Shown piece after piece: positions 27,571 to 37,141 of a stretch of 64,000 nt of DNA. Under the pieces are notes generated by a model that made no database searches, had not been told where the DNA came from, and saw only the letters and a list, made by a program, of their open reading frames with translations. This DNA is from Chitinophagaceae bacterium (GTDB lineage: Bacteria; Bacteroidota; Bacteroidia; Chitinophagales; UBA10324): NCBI GenBank assembly GCA_016717285.1, contig JADKFU010000005.1:356501-420500 (forward strand). The letters run 5' to 3'. Numbering within the stretch: the stretch's first letter is position 1; each line of letters starts with the position of its first letter. A program made the position numbers and the translations under genes.

Positions 27571-28908
27571 ATGAATACGGTTTGTAACGGAGCTACTTTT
27601 TCATTCCAGATTGATAGGGGGAAAGTGTCTGAACTCGAAGCACTATTGCTTCAAATGAAAGCAGATCCTTCCGGTAATGCCGTTTTCCCGATGGGGAAAC
27701 TAAAATATGTTCATTACGCTTCCTGGGTGCTGGTGCCGGAAGAAAAGATGCCTAACGGAAAATTATTACCGATCCACCTGCTGCTGCTGACTACTTATTG
27801 GGGCAACAGGAAAGCGCATATTAGAGAACTTTCTGAGTTGTCATTGCCGGGACTTCGTCAGATAATGTCGTGTTGTGAAGGATACGTAGAAAATGGCAAC
27901 ATTGAAAAATATCTGTATCAGTTTCTGAAACGCCATTGCGTAGTAAACAGCACCTACAATGCATTTCAATACGCAACGGTGGAGGATATTAAAAATGAAG
28001 AGGCATTAAGAAAGGAGATAGAAAATTTCCTTGATCAGGAATCTGTAAATTCCTCTTTCCTTCAGCAATCCGCAAAAAATATCAGGGATCAGATTCAGCA
28101 GCATGTAAAAGCAAAACCCGAATTCAGTTGGGCAACTACTGCCTGGAAACGAGGATTTGCAAATAACTGGGCGCTGAATGGAAACTGGATTCTGCTGCAA
28201 CTGTTTTTTCTCCTCCTGCTATTAACATCGCTGTTTGGATTATTTCATCATAACCTGTTTTCTTCTATCGCTTTTTGGCTGCTCTTGTCGATGCTCATTG
28301 GTTTTGGGTTGATGTTGATCTTATTCAGATTGAATGAACTAAAGCTGGCCATTCAAGTGAAAAATAATGTGACGCATGCAAGTGATGAAGAAAATAAAAA
28401 GATAGCTGATCAGGAGTGCGAGCGGGTATGTAATGAAATGACAGTAACCGGCCCTTTGAAAGCAGGATTTATACGTCCAGTTATTTTATATGTGCTGCTT
28501 GCATTTGCGAGAATACGGCGCGCAAATATTTTTATTCCCACTGTACATACAGCCCGATGGTTGCAGTTGGATGGAGGAAGAAGAATTGTCTTCATTGCAT
28601 ACTTCGACAATACATCAGATGGCTATGCACGTGATTTTGTGGACTCTGCACGCAGAACAAAAAAGGTAAACCTGATTTTAGGTCATGGCAATGGTTATCC
28701 TTATACCAGATGGGCATTGTTTGAAGGTGGTAAAGATGCCAACGGTTACATGAACACCGTGAGAAAACAACAGAAGCTCACTAATGTGTGGTATGCTACG
28801 CATAAAGAGTTGAGTATCCTGAATGTGCTTAACAATCAATTGATCCGCCGGGGACTTTGGGGAGAAATGAAGGAAGAAGAAGTAAAGCAATGGTTGCAAT
28901 ATTTTTAA
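27571..28908 (+). CDS. Membrane protein with two ferredoxin-like lobes, in operon with DyP peroxidase
   Basis: 445 residues. Two adjacent transmembrane helices (about 206-226 and 231-252) separate two soluble lobes. Lobe 1 has KYVHYASWVLVP then IHLLLLTTYWG..KAHIREL (residues 45-88). Lobe 2 has IPTVHTARWLQLDGGRRIVFIAYFDNTSDGYARDF (322-356). The two resemble each other, so an internal duplication of a dimeric alpha-beta barrel fold is likely, the fold also used by DyP peroxidases. There is no signal peptide. It ends 13 bases before the DyP gene and begins a three-gene run. I recognise the type from DyP neighbourhoods but know no function. Confidence 0.72.
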   Translation: MNTVCNGATFSFQIDRGKVSELEALLLQMKADPSGNAVFPMGKLKYVHYASWVLVPEEKMPNGKLLPIHLLLLTTYWGNRKAHIRELSELSLPGLRQIMSCCEGYVENGNIEKYLYQFLKRHCVVNSTYNAFQYATVEDIKNEEALRKEIENFLDQESVNSSFLQQSAKNIRDQIQQHVKAKPEFSWATTAWKRGFANNWALNGNWILLQLFFLLLLLTSLFGLFHHNLFSSIAFWLLLSMLIGFGLMLILFRLNELKLAIQVKNNVTHASDEENKKIADQECERVCNEMTVTGPLKAGFIRPVILYVLLAFARIRRANIFIPTVHTARWLQLDGGRRIVFIAYFDNTSDGYARDFVDSARRTKKVNLILGHGNGYPYTRWALFEGGKDANGYMNTVRKQQKLTNVWYATHKELSILNVLNNQLIRRGLWGEMKEEEVKQWLQYF

Positions 28909-28921
28909 TAAGACAAGAGCT

Positions 28922-30385
28922 ATGGAACAACTTGAAAAAGAAGACATACAGGGATTGCTGATACGTGGCTATGGCAACTTACATGCATCTTGTTTTTTAA
29001 TGCTGCAGTTTCCTGATAAGCAGAAGGCAAAAAAGTATCTCCGTACTGTAAGTGAAAAAATTACTACTGCTGAATATGCACCGGATAATGTTGCCTTTCA
29101 CTTTGCTTTTACAAATCATGGATTACAAACGATCGGTCTGTCTAAAGACAGTTTCGAATCTTTTTCACGTCAGTTCAAGGAAGGGATGACCGATGAACAC
29201 CGGCAGGAAATATTGGGTGACTATGAAGCGAACGCGCCATCAAACTGGGAGTGGGGAACTTCAACTCATGCGCGTATTGATGCGATGCTCCTGATTTATG
29301 CAAAGGATGTGAATGCATTAGAATCAATTTGCAGCGAAGAAAGAGCATTGCTTGCTGAACATGAGACTGCGGAAATTCTCTGTTTATCAACCAATGAATT
29401 AAAAAACGGTAAGGAACATTTCGGTTTTCAGGATGGAATCAGTCAGCCGTTTATAGAGGGACTGAGTAAAAGCACCAATCAGTCGCCGGAAAATATTGTT
29501 AGAGCAGGTGAATTTATTCTTGGCTACAGAAATATGTACGACCAATACACAGAATCGCCAGATGTTATCTGTACTGACGATCCGCTGGAAATTTTACCTC
29601 CAAAGGAGCAAACACCTGCAATGAAGGATCTGGGAAAAAATGGAAGTTACCTGGTGCTGCGTCAAATGAGCCAGGATGTATTTGCTTTCTGGAAATACCT
29701 GAAGGAAAACTCACGTGAACCAACTTCCACAAACTCACCCTTACAAGCCATTTGCCTGGGCGCAAAAATGATGGGACGATGGCCCGGTGGCGCACCTCTC
29801 ACCTTGTCGCCCGATAAAGACAATCCTGAACTCCGTCATGAAAATAAATTTGACTATTTCAAAGATGATAAAGAAGGATTAAAATGTCCGTTCGGGGCAC
29901 ATATCAGGCGTGCAAACCCGCGCGACTTTCTTCAGACTGAACAATCATCAGCTTTGCCCAAAGAAAATAAGTTCACACAAATTCAATCGACTGAAATGAT
30001 TCAGAAGCACCGGTTGCTTCGCAGGGGCAGAACATATGGAGAACCTGTTGCAGCGTCAATGGATGTGAATGAAATCATGAATGCACAGCCTGATGGCAAA
30101 GAGCGCGGTATTCACTTCATGTGCTTCGCCGGCGATCTGGTTCGTCAATTTGAATTCGTGCAGAATTCATGGGTGAAGTTTCACAAGTTCGGTGGGCTAT
30201 ATGAAGACAGTGATCCGGTTATTGGTACCAATAGAAATGTGGGTGATACAATTACCAACTCATTTACTGTTCAGGCGGAACCTATAAGAAGACGTTACAA
30301 AAATCTGCCGCAGTTTACCCGTGTCCGTGGCGGTGCTTATTTTTTCTTTCCCGGAATCAAAGCCATGAAATTTTTGAGCACATAG
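28922..30385 (+). CDS. DyP-type heme peroxidase
   Basis: 487-residue heme peroxidase of the long DyP class; the family oxidises dyes, lignin phenols and other substrates with H2O2. The GxxDG motif is FGFQDGISQP with catalytic Asp171. The proximal heme histidine is most likely His327 in CPFGAHIRRANPR, and a distal arginine may lie in LLRRGRTYGEP (about residue 366-368). There is no Tat or Sec signal peptide and no encapsulin-targeting tail was recognised, so it is probably cytoplasmic. It lies 13 bases after the two-lobed membrane protein and 57 bases before the aldonolactone oxidase, which could supply its peroxide. Confidence 0.92.
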   Translation: MEQLEKEDIQGLLIRGYGNLHASCFLMLQFPDKQKAKKYLRTVSEKITTAEYAPDNVAFHFAFTNHGLQTIGLSKDSFESFSRQFKEGMTDEHRQEILGDYEANAPSNWEWGTSTHARIDAMLLIYAKDVNALESICSEERALLAEHETAEILCLSTNELKNGKEHFGFQDGISQPFIEGLSKSTNQSPENIVRAGEFILGYRNMYDQYTESPDVICTDDPLEILPPKEQTPAMKDLGKNGSYLVLRQMSQDVFAFWKYLKENSREPTSTNSPLQAICLGAKMMGRWPGGAPLTLSPDKDNPELRHENKFDYFKDDKEGLKCPFGAHIRRANPRDFLQTEQSSALPKENKFTQIQSTEMIQKHRLLRRGRTYGEPVAASMDVNEIMNAQPDGKERGIHFMCFAGDLVRQFEFVQNSWVKFHKFGGLYEDSDPVIGTNRNVGDTITNSFTVQAEPIRRRYKNLPQFTRVRGGAYFFFPGIKAMKFLST

Positions 30386-30442
30386 TCCGGTGATTGAAAT
30401 AATCTGGAAAGTAATTTATCATCTTCAAAAAAGAAAAATGAT

Positions 30443-31906
30443 ATGATCACTGAATTCCGAAAAACATGGAAGAATACGGTCAGCACTTTTCAGGCTGATC
30501 CCATCCGTTATGTGTATCCTGAGTCACTTGAAGAAATTGTAGCTGCCGTCAAAGATGCAGAAAGTGATCGGTTGCCTATCAGGCCTGTTGGATCAGGTCA
30601 TTCATTCAACGATATTGCCTGTGGCAATGGCGTGATGATAGACATCAAAAAGCTGAATCGTATTTTAGAGAAGGGAGATAAAAGTTTTGTGCAACCCAAA
30701 AATGGAAACACCTTTTTGGAAATAGAAGCAGGAATAATTATTCAGCAATTGTATGCAGAATTAGAGAAGCGAAAACTTGCTATTGTAAATATGGGTGGTG
30801 TGTATCATCAGACACTTGCAGGTGCTATTGCTACCGGAACACATGGAACAGGATTAGGACTGCCTGCTGTAAGTGGTGCAGTTCGTTCAATGGTATTGGT
30901 TGCTTCTAACGGAAGAAAATTCCGTATTGAACCGGAAGGAGGCATTTCGGATCCTTTTAAACAGCATCAGATGGAACCGGAAATAACACTCGTGCAGAAT
31001 ACCACAGATTTTAATGCTGCACTTGTACATCTCGGTTGCTTCGGCATAATCTATTCATATGTGGTGGAAGTGTTGCCCGAATATTTTTTGCGCGAATCAA
31101 AACGGTTGGAAACATGGGAAACGGTGAAAGATATTTTGAAGAAAGGTGACATCTTCAGGGAAACCAGGAGTTTTATGATTCTGTTGAATCCTTATTGTTA
31201 TAATGAACGGTATTGGTGCATTATGATCAAGCACCGCATTTCTCCTAATCTATACAACTGGTTTGGTGCAAAAAAAAGAAACCTGATTACCAGGCTCGGT
31301 AATCATTCATTTATTTTTTACTATGCCAGGTGGCGGCTCAACAGGAAACCGGAAATCACTCCAAAGTTTTTGCACAATGCTTTAAAAAGCCAGCAGGATA
31401 TTGTCTATATCGATAAGGCACAACGTGTGCTATACCAGGCAGCTGAAAAAATAAAGAAACATGCGTATGATACAGAAGCGGCTTTCGAATACAGCTATGC
31501 AAAATTTGAAGACCTGATTGAAAAAATAATGGCGCGGTTAGAAACTATCAGAAAAGAGGGTAATATCTATTTGCAATCGCCTATGGGAATTCGTTTTGTG
31601 AAAAAGTCTAATGCGCTGCTGACACCTGAAAGCGACCGATTTGTTTTTTATATTGATGCGCCTGTACTGAAAGGTTCCGTTGGAACAGAAGGACTGCTTG
31701 ATGAAATGCAGGAGTTATTCATTCGTGAAGGAGGAATATTTCATTGGGGAAAAATTAATAACCGTCTTACATCGCACCTGCATACAATAAGGGAACACTA
31801 TCCAAAACTCGATGATTGGCTGCGGGTAATGAAAAAATATAACGCTGAAAACCTCTTCAATAATAGTTTCACTGACCGGTTACAGTTAACGGAAACATTG
31901 CCTTGA
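30443..31906 (+). CDS. FAD-linked aldonolactone oxidase (D-arabinono-1,4-lactone oxidase family)
   Basis: 487-residue flavoprotein of the VAO/PCMH fold. Residues 22-60 form the FAD-binding start (YVYPESLEEIVAAV, then RPVGSGHSFNDIA). His53 sits where relatives such as alditol oxidase attach FAD covalently. Further motifs are GAIATGTHGTG (131-141) and the C-terminal FHWGK (active-site HWGK of the lactone oxidases). The family oxidises sugar lactones or alditols, and the bacterial oxidases pass electrons to O2 and release H2O2. The substrate is unknown. It follows the DyP gene by 57 bases on the same strand. Confidence 0.88.
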   Translation: MITEFRKTWKNTVSTFQADPIRYVYPESLEEIVAAVKDAESDRLPIRPVGSGHSFNDIACGNGVMIDIKKLNRILEKGDKSFVQPKNGNTFLEIEAGIIIQQLYAELEKRKLAIVNMGGVYHQTLAGAIATGTHGTGLGLPAVSGAVRSMVLVASNGRKFRIEPEGGISDPFKQHQMEPEITLVQNTTDFNAALVHLGCFGIIYSYVVEVLPEYFLRESKRLETWETVKDILKKGDIFRETRSFMILLNPYCYNERYWCIMIKHRISPNLYNWFGAKKRNLITRLGNHSFIFYYARWRLNRKPEITPKFLHNALKSQQDIVYIDKAQRVLYQAAEKIKKHAYDTEAAFEYSYAKFEDLIEKIMARLETIRKEGNIYLQSPMGIRFVKKSNALLTPESDRFVFYIDAPVLKGSVGTEGLLDEMQELFIREGGIFHWGKINNRLTSHLHTIREHYPKLDDWLRVMKKYNAENLFNNSFTDRLQLTETLP

Positions 31907-32028
31907 TTTCAGTTCCGCATTTGCGTGATTATTATCGAAATAGAAATGGTTAGCCAAACTTATTTTACTTCAGATAATCATTAAAAATGAAAATGGGTTA
32001 TTTTGCAACCTTATAAACCCTGTCTGAA

Positions 32029-32427
32029 ATGCATACGCGCAACCAACTTGTCCTTTGGGCACTTAAGATTACTGCAGCGGTAATCATGCTGCAAACTTTG
32101 TATTTTAAATTCTCTGCGCATCCGGAAGCGGTTTATATTTTCACTCAGTTAGGAATGGAACCCTGGGGACGTATCGGCACCGGCGTGATGGAGTTGATGG
32201 CTTCCCTATTGATCTTAATTCCACGAACTACCTGGCTTGGAGCCATCATGGGATTTGGTCTGATGGCAGGCGCTATTTTCTTCCATCTTACTAAACTTGG
32301 TATTGAAGTTTATGATGATGATGGACGTTTGTTTACGATGGCTGTAGCTGTATTCATTATTTCTGCCATCCTGATCTGGATCAACCGCCATAAAATTCCG
32401 GTACTCGGGAAATTGATTTTTTCCTGA
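32029..32427 (+). CDS. DoxX-family membrane protein
   Basis: 132 residues with four predicted transmembrane helices (about 9-25, 47-65, 70-87 and 100-120). The pattern FKFSAHPEAVYIFTQLGMEPWGRIGTGVMELMASLLILIP followed by LGAIMGFGLMAGAIFFHLTKLG is characteristic of small DoxX/DoxD-related proteins of Bacteroidota. Their role is not established; some relatives are linked to quinone or thiosulfate redox chemistry. It lies 122 bases after the lactone oxidase gene and has its own possible -7 box near 32000, so operon membership is uncertain. Confidence 0.83.
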   Translation: MHTRNQLVLWALKITAAVIMLQTLYFKFSAHPEAVYIFTQLGMEPWGRIGTGVMELMASLLILIPRTTWLGAIMGFGLMAGAIFFHLTKLGIEVYDDDGRLFTMAVAVFIISAILIWINRHKIPVLGKLIFS

Positions 32428-32603
32428 GAAATATTTTAAATGATAAGAAGTTAAAGGAAACGATAGAGATAAAATTGAACGATTAAAAACTTTCCGGCAT
32501 ATAAAGGCATCGATCATATGAGTTTGCCATTCGCCTGTGGAAAACAGATTTCAAGCTACTGAAAAATGAAGCTTAACTTCATCATCATAAATTGTAGCCT
32601 TTC

Positions 32604-33998
32604 ATGTTCAAAAATGCGCTGGTCTTTTTTATCTGCCTTTTTACATTCAAAAAAGCAATCGGTCAGGAACTGCTAAGCTATGGCGGCGGCACTTTTGGTG
32701 CCGGTTCAACCCTTTACCGCGATTATCAGTCGGCCGGCGTAAATCCTGCTAACCTTGGAATATTCGGCGATGAAACCCGGATGACCTTCGCATTTTTTGA
32801 CGCAAGTGGATTGGTATATTCTGACGCCTTGCCAAAAACTGATCTGGTGCAATCCATCATTCATGGAAAGAAATTATCTGAAGATGAAAAACTAACCATC
32901 GCGCAACTATTCGCCGAAGACGGATTATCTTTCAATTATGAGTTGATGCCTGTAGCATTTGCATTGCAGATTCCTAAAGTGGGCGGATTGTCATTTACCT
33001 GGAAAGAAAAACTATCCGGTGACGCGATACTCAACCCTGCTTTTGCCGACCTGGTTTTCAACGGCCTTAACTCAAAGTATATTGATACTATTATCCAGGA
33101 TGCGGCGGGTTATTTGGTGGGACACACTGATACTACATTGTCCTATTCCCAGTATTTCAACGGATCGTCGTTCCAATCGAGCTGGACGCGGGATTTTAAC
33201 ATCAGCTATGGCAGAAAAATCATTGATTTGGAGGGCATCAGCATTTATGGTGGAATAGGTGTTAATTTCTTGCTGGGTAATGCGATTACTGATATCAGTT
33301 ATTCGGAAAATACCGCCACCGGCTTTGCTGCTTATTCTTCTGTTTTTGATATCGACTATGCAAACATCACCAATCCACAATTAGATTTGAAAGGTAACCT
33401 CTATCCGGTAGGAAAAGGTTTTGCAATTGATTTTGGCGGTACAGTTTCTATTAAAAACAAAATTTTCGGCGGCATCTCAGTCACGAATATGGGATCGATG
33501 AAATGGAATGGTAATCTGGTGAAGCTTAATGATGGCATACTCGATAGCGTTGTAAATTTTATTGGTGTGAACTCAGCAGATATTTATTCTGACATTGCGA
33601 GCCTCCTCAATGCAGGCGGACTGTTCAGTTGGAGTCCGCAATCAGAAATCAAACAAACTTTGCCGGCCCAGTTACGAATCGGCGGAGCCATCAGGCCTCT
33701 CGATAAACTGGAGATAGGTGTGGATGTGATTCAACCATTAAATAAACATCCGGGCAGTATTCAACAGACAATGCTGTCGGCTTTGGTAAGTTTTGTTCCT
33801 GTAAAGGCGCTGAAAATTACGACAGGAATGATGGGTGGTGGTGTTGCTGATTTCGATATTCCTTTGGGTGTTGCATTCAGTTTTACGCCTGAACAGGCCT
33901 GGCAAATAAGCATTGGTACAAGAGATATTATTTCCCTTTTTAAACAAAATACCCCTACACTTTCCCTGAGTGTTTCGATGTTACGGTTTAGTATGTAA
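32604..33998 (+). CDS. DUF5723-like outer-membrane protein
   Basis: 464 residues with a signal peptide (ends near KKAIGQE, about residue 22). The mature start LLSYGGGTFGAGSTLYRDYQSAGVNPANLG and the later repeated barrel-like strands (FNISYGRKII, IGVNFLLGNAITDISYSEN, FAIDFGGTVSIKNKIFGGISVTNMG, VDVIQPLNKHPGSIQQ) match what I know of DUF5723, a Bacteroidota family of outer-membrane barrels related to FadL and PorV/PorQ types. Transport substrate is unknown. It stands alone; downstream lies a heptad repeat tract. Confidence 0.78.
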   Translation: MFKNALVFFICLFTFKKAIGQELLSYGGGTFGAGSTLYRDYQSAGVNPANLGIFGDETRMTFAFFDASGLVYSDALPKTDLVQSIIHGKKLSEDEKLTIAQLFAEDGLSFNYELMPVAFALQIPKVGGLSFTWKEKLSGDAILNPAFADLVFNGLNSKYIDTIIQDAAGYLVGHTDTTLSYSQYFNGSSFQSSWTRDFNISYGRKIIDLEGISIYGGIGVNFLLGNAITDISYSENTATGFAAYSSVFDIDYANITNPQLDLKGNLYPVGKGFAIDFGGTVSIKNKIFGGISVTNMGSMKWNGNLVKLNDGILDSVVNFIGVNSADIYSDIASLLNAGGLFSWSPQSEIKQTLPAQLRIGGAIRPLDKLEIGVDVIQPLNKHPGSIQQTMLSALVSFVPVKALKITTGMMGGGVADFDIPLGVAFSFTPEQAWQISIGTRDIISLFKQNTPTLSLSVSMLRFSM

Positions 33999-34089
33999 CG
34001 TGGTTGCAATGTTTTGTGTAGTCAAAAGTTCTTGTCCGTTGGGTTAGAAAAATGAGCTACAATAATGCCGCTAAGATAATGCGCCAATA

Positions 34090-34166
34090 GAATTAGGAAT
34101 TAGGAATTAATTGGGGCGATTAAAGTTAATGAGTAATGACCAAAATGACTAATGACCCGCTACTCA
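34090..34166 (+). repeat. Heptameric degenerate repeat upstream of gatB
   Basis: Begins with GAATTAG, GAATTAG, GAATTAA (34090-34110), then irregular units leading to TAATGAC repeats (34134-34156, with one 9-base unit), and ends in CCGCTACTCAAAC. The block order GAATTAR, then TAATGAC, then CTACTC is the same as in the longer tract at 48391-48607. Confidence 0.7.
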
Positions 34167-34199
34167 AACAACCTAAACATTTCCAAACCTCACATTTCA

Positions 34200-34207
34200 T
34201 ATCTTTG
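34200..34207 (+). promoter_or_regulatory. Candidate -7 box for gatB
   Basis: TATCTTTG matches the Bacteroidota -7 consensus TAnnTTTG and ends 16 bases before the gatB ATG at 34224, a fitting distance for a short leader. The -33 region is inside or next to the heptad tract and has no clear TTTG. Confidence 0.45.
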
Positions 34208-34223
34208 CCGCCTTAATTTTTAA

Positions 34224-35675
34224 ATGGATTCAGCAAACAATTTTGAGGCAGTGATTGGCCTGGAAGTACATGCGCAGTTACTCACTGCCAGCAAGCTCTT
34301 TTGTGGTGACGCCATTTCATTTGGCGCTGCACCCAATGCACATGCCGGAGCTTTTACCATGGCTCATCCCGGCACCTTGCCGAAATTAAACAGCAAGACC
34401 ATAGAATTCGCGGTAAAGATGGGACTGGCCTTCCATTGCAGCATTCAGCGCGTAAACCATTTTGCACGCAAAAATTATTTCTATCCTGATCTGCCGAAAG
34501 GCTACCAGGTTACGCAACATGAAAATCCAATCTGCTTTAACGGTTATCTTGATGTGGAAGCAGCAGGAAAAATAAAAAGAGTGCGCATTCATCATATTCA
34601 CCTCGAGGAAGATGCAGGAAAATCGATGCATGATCAGGATCCATTTTTTTCATTCATAGATCTGAACAGGGCAGGCGTTCCACTGATTGAAATTGTAACA
34701 GAACCTGATATCAGCACTCCTGAAGAAGCGCATGCATTTGTAACGGAAGTGCGGAAATTGGTGCGGTACCTTGATATATGCGATGGTAATATGGAGGCAG
34801 GATCACTGCGTTGTGATGCGAATGTTTCGGTCAGGAAGAAAGGTGAAACAACTTTAGGTGACAAAAATGAAATCAAGAACCTCAATTCAATCCGACATGT
34901 AAAACTTGCGGTTGCATTTGAGATCAAACGACAAGTGACAGCCATCAGTAAAGGAGAAATTATTAAACAGGATACACTCAGCTATGATGAAACGAAAGGC
35001 GTAACCTATTCGATCCGTTCCAAGGAGTTGGCTAATGATTACCGTTATTTTCCTGAGCCGGATCTTCCACCGGTAATGATCAGCGATGAAATGATTCAAA
35101 GAATTAAAGAGCATATGCCATCACTTCCTGAACAGGTAAAGCAGGAATTGATGACCACTTTTTCACTTTCTGAGTATGACGCAAGTATGCTGGCGGAAGA
35201 AAAAGAAACGTCCGGCTATTTTTTCGCGGTAGCAGCGAAAACAAAAAACTATAAGGCAGCAGCAAATTGGATCATGGGACCGGTGAGAAGTTACCTGAAT
35301 GAATATTCCATTTCTTTGAAAGAATTTCGGCTGCCACCCGAAGTGCTTGCAGAGCTGATTGAAATGATTGACGAAAACAAGATTAGTTTTACGGCCGCTT
35401 CACAACGGATTTTTCCGGAACTCATTCAGCGGGAAAACAGTTCTGCCGGAGAAATTGCCGGTGAATTGGGTGTTTTGCAGGAATCAGGAGAAGCGATCGT
35501 CCAAAAATTTGTAACGGAAGCAATTGAAAAATTTCCTGATAAGATACGCGAATACAAGCAGGGTAAAAAAGGCGTGATGGGTTTATTGATGGGCGAAGTG
35601 ATGAAACTTTCAAAAGGAACTGCTGACCCGAAAGTGGCCGGCAGATTATTGTTAATACAACTAGAATCAAAATAA
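34224..35675 (+). CDS. gatB: Asp/Glu-tRNA amidotransferase subunit B
   Basis: B subunit of the GatCAB complex that converts misacylated Glu-tRNA(Gln) and Asp-tRNA(Asn) to the correct amide form. 483 residues, normal length. Landmarks: IGLEVHAQLLTASKLFCG (residues 11-28), AHPGTLPKLN, RKNYFYPDLPKGYQ, HHIHLEEDAGKS, DLNRAGVPLIEIVTEPD, RCDANVSVR and the C-terminal YqeY-like tail with GKKGVMGLLMGEVMKLSKGTADP. gatA and gatC are not in this window. The TlpA-like lipoprotein gene starts 5 bases after its stop, so the two share a transcript. Confidence 0.97.
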   Translation: MDSANNFEAVIGLEVHAQLLTASKLFCGDAISFGAAPNAHAGAFTMAHPGTLPKLNSKTIEFAVKMGLAFHCSIQRVNHFARKNYFYPDLPKGYQVTQHENPICFNGYLDVEAAGKIKRVRIHHIHLEEDAGKSMHDQDPFFSFIDLNRAGVPLIEIVTEPDISTPEEAHAFVTEVRKLVRYLDICDGNMEAGSLRCDANVSVRKKGETTLGDKNEIKNLNSIRHVKLAVAFEIKRQVTAISKGEIIKQDTLSYDETKGVTYSIRSKELANDYRYFPEPDLPPVMISDEMIQRIKEHMPSLPEQVKQELMTTFSLSEYDASMLAEEKETSGYFFAVAAKTKNYKAAANWIMGPVRSYLNEYSISLKEFRLPPEVLAELIEMIDENKISFTAASQRIFPELIQRENSSAGEIAGELGVLQESGEAIVQKFVTEAIEKFPDKIREYKQGKKGVMGLLMGEVMKLSKGTADPKVAGRLLLIQLESK

Positions 35676-35680
35676 AGAAA

Positions 35681-36832
35681 ATGAAAAAACAGTTTTTATT
35701 GCTGCTTGCAATTGCCGGAGCATTCCTATCATGTCAGTCAACATCGAAAGAAGGCATCACCATTAAAGGTGAATTGAACAATCTGCCTCAGGATTCAAAA
35801 ATATTTCTTGAAGAACTTACTTACAGTTCGCGCAATGCGCTCGATACGGCTGTATTGGATGGCAAAGGCAGGTTTTCATTACAGACTACTGTAAAAAATC
35901 AGGGTTTGTTTCAGTTGAGAATCGGAGAGCAGCGTGCTATTTTCCTGGTGCTTGATGAAAAGAGCGGAACATTGGAAGTGACTGGAGATACCGCGGCGAT
36001 TACTAATTTCAATTATAAAGTGAAAGGCTCACCGGCTACGGATCAATTGCGTGATTTTATTCTGCACACAAAAACGTATGGCGAAGCTTTCGGTGCTGCA
36101 ATGAACGAGTACAACATGAATGTGGATGGTGAAACTCCCGATTCCATTCGCAAAATTTATGAGCTAAAGGTGATGAAGGCCGACAGCAATTTCCGCCGGT
36201 ATGCAGCCGGTTATATTGACACAGTGAAGAACCCCATCATCGCCGTATTCGCAGCGAGTAACCTCGATTATCAGAATGATGCGGCAGTGATTGATAAACT
36301 CGCTGACCGTTTAAGTAAAGATTATGCGCAGTTGCCCTTTGTGCAGGATTACATGAAGATGGTGACCGATCAGCAGAATCAGTTGAAGCAGCAGAATAAT
36401 TCACCTTCGTTTCAGCAAGGCAGTGAAGTGCCGGATATTGCTTTGGAGGATTTCAATGGAAAAACATTGAAGTTATCTTCACTTCGCGGACAAATTGTGC
36501 TGGTGGATTTCTGGGCTTCCTGGTGTGGCCCTTGCAGAAAAGAAAACCCGAATGTGGTGAAGGCCTATGAAGCATTTAAAGACAAAGGATTCACCATTTA
36601 CAGTGTTTCGTTAGATACTGACAAGAACAAATGGATTGCAGGAATAAAGAAAGACCAATTGATGTGGCCCAATCATGTGAGTGATCTCAAAGGCTGGCAA
36701 TCTTCCGTTTGTGAAACCTATGGTATCCATTCCATTCCGCAAAGTTTCCTGCTTGACAAAGAAGGTAAAGTGATTGCCACTAATCTGCGGGGTGAACAAT
36801 TGATGAGTACTTTGCAAACGGTGTTTCAATGA
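35681..36832 (+). CDS. TlpA-like thiol-disulfide oxidoreductase lipoprotein
   Basis: 383 residues. An SpII signal peptide (lipobox FLSC, Cys18) makes it a lipoprotein. Residues about 25-120 form a DUF4369-like beta domain (TIKGELNNLPQDSKIFLEEL), then a helical linker, then a thioredoxin fold from about residue 245 with the active site ASWCGPCRKENPN and the cis-proline region SIPQSFLLDKEGKV. It acts in the periplasm in disulfide exchange; the partner is unknown. Directly behind gatB (5-base gap), an association that is probably only transcriptional. Confidence 0.92.
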   Translation: MKKQFLLLLAIAGAFLSCQSTSKEGITIKGELNNLPQDSKIFLEELTYSSRNALDTAVLDGKGRFSLQTTVKNQGLFQLRIGEQRAIFLVLDEKSGTLEVTGDTAAITNFNYKVKGSPATDQLRDFILHTKTYGEAFGAAMNEYNMNVDGETPDSIRKIYELKVMKADSNFRRYAAGYIDTVKNPIIAVFAASNLDYQNDAAVIDKLADRLSKDYAQLPFVQDYMKMVTDQQNQLKQQNNSPSFQQGSEVPDIALEDFNGKTLKLSSLRGQIVLVDFWASWCGPCRKENPNVVKAYEAFKDKGFTIYSVSLDTDKNKWIAGIKKDQLMWPNHVSDLKGWQSSVCETYGIHSIPQSFLLDKEGKVIATNLRGEQLMSTLQTVFQ

Positions 36833-36991
36833 TCTTTTTGTTTTTCATTTTATGATCTATGAGTCAAGTTGATCAAAAAGAAGGGACGTTTTACTTCTAT
36901 TAATTCAGTTTAAGATTACGCGGGATCAACAAAATAAACGGCAGCAAAAATTTGATTGAATTGGTATATTTTACATTCTTGAAATAGCACG

Positions 36992-37141
36992 ATGGAATTT
37001 ATAAAGGACCTTTGGCAATTTATGAAACAGCGGAAAAAATGGTGGCTGCTGCCCACCATTCTTATTCTGCTTTTAGTGGCTGTGCTTATCGTGTTTGCAG
37101 GCGGAAGCGCCATTGCGCCATTCATCTATACTTTATTTTGA
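36992..37141 (+). CDS. DUF5989-family small membrane protein
   Basis: 49-residue protein, too short for most gene finders. It starts MEFIKDLWQFMKQRKKWWLL, then has one transmembrane helix (PTILILLLVAVLIVFAGGS) and the ending AIAPFIYTLF. This is the DUF5989 pattern, with the basic KQRKKWW segment just before the helix. Its TGA (37139-37141) overlaps the ATG of the carbamoyltransferase gene by one base (TGATG), a classic translational-coupling arrangement. Small proteins of this type sit next to carbamoyltransferases and SxtJ-like proteins in other genomes and resemble SxtK of saxitoxin clusters. Function unknown. Confidence 0.88.
   Translation: MEFIKDLWQFMKQRKKWWLLPTILILLLVAVLIVFAGGSAIAPFIYTLF

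Noticed and set aside
37012..37140. TTG-initiated extension of the carbamoyltransferase
   Set aside because: Overlaps the DUF5989 gene in another frame and is not protein-like; the ATG at 37141 fits the family start.
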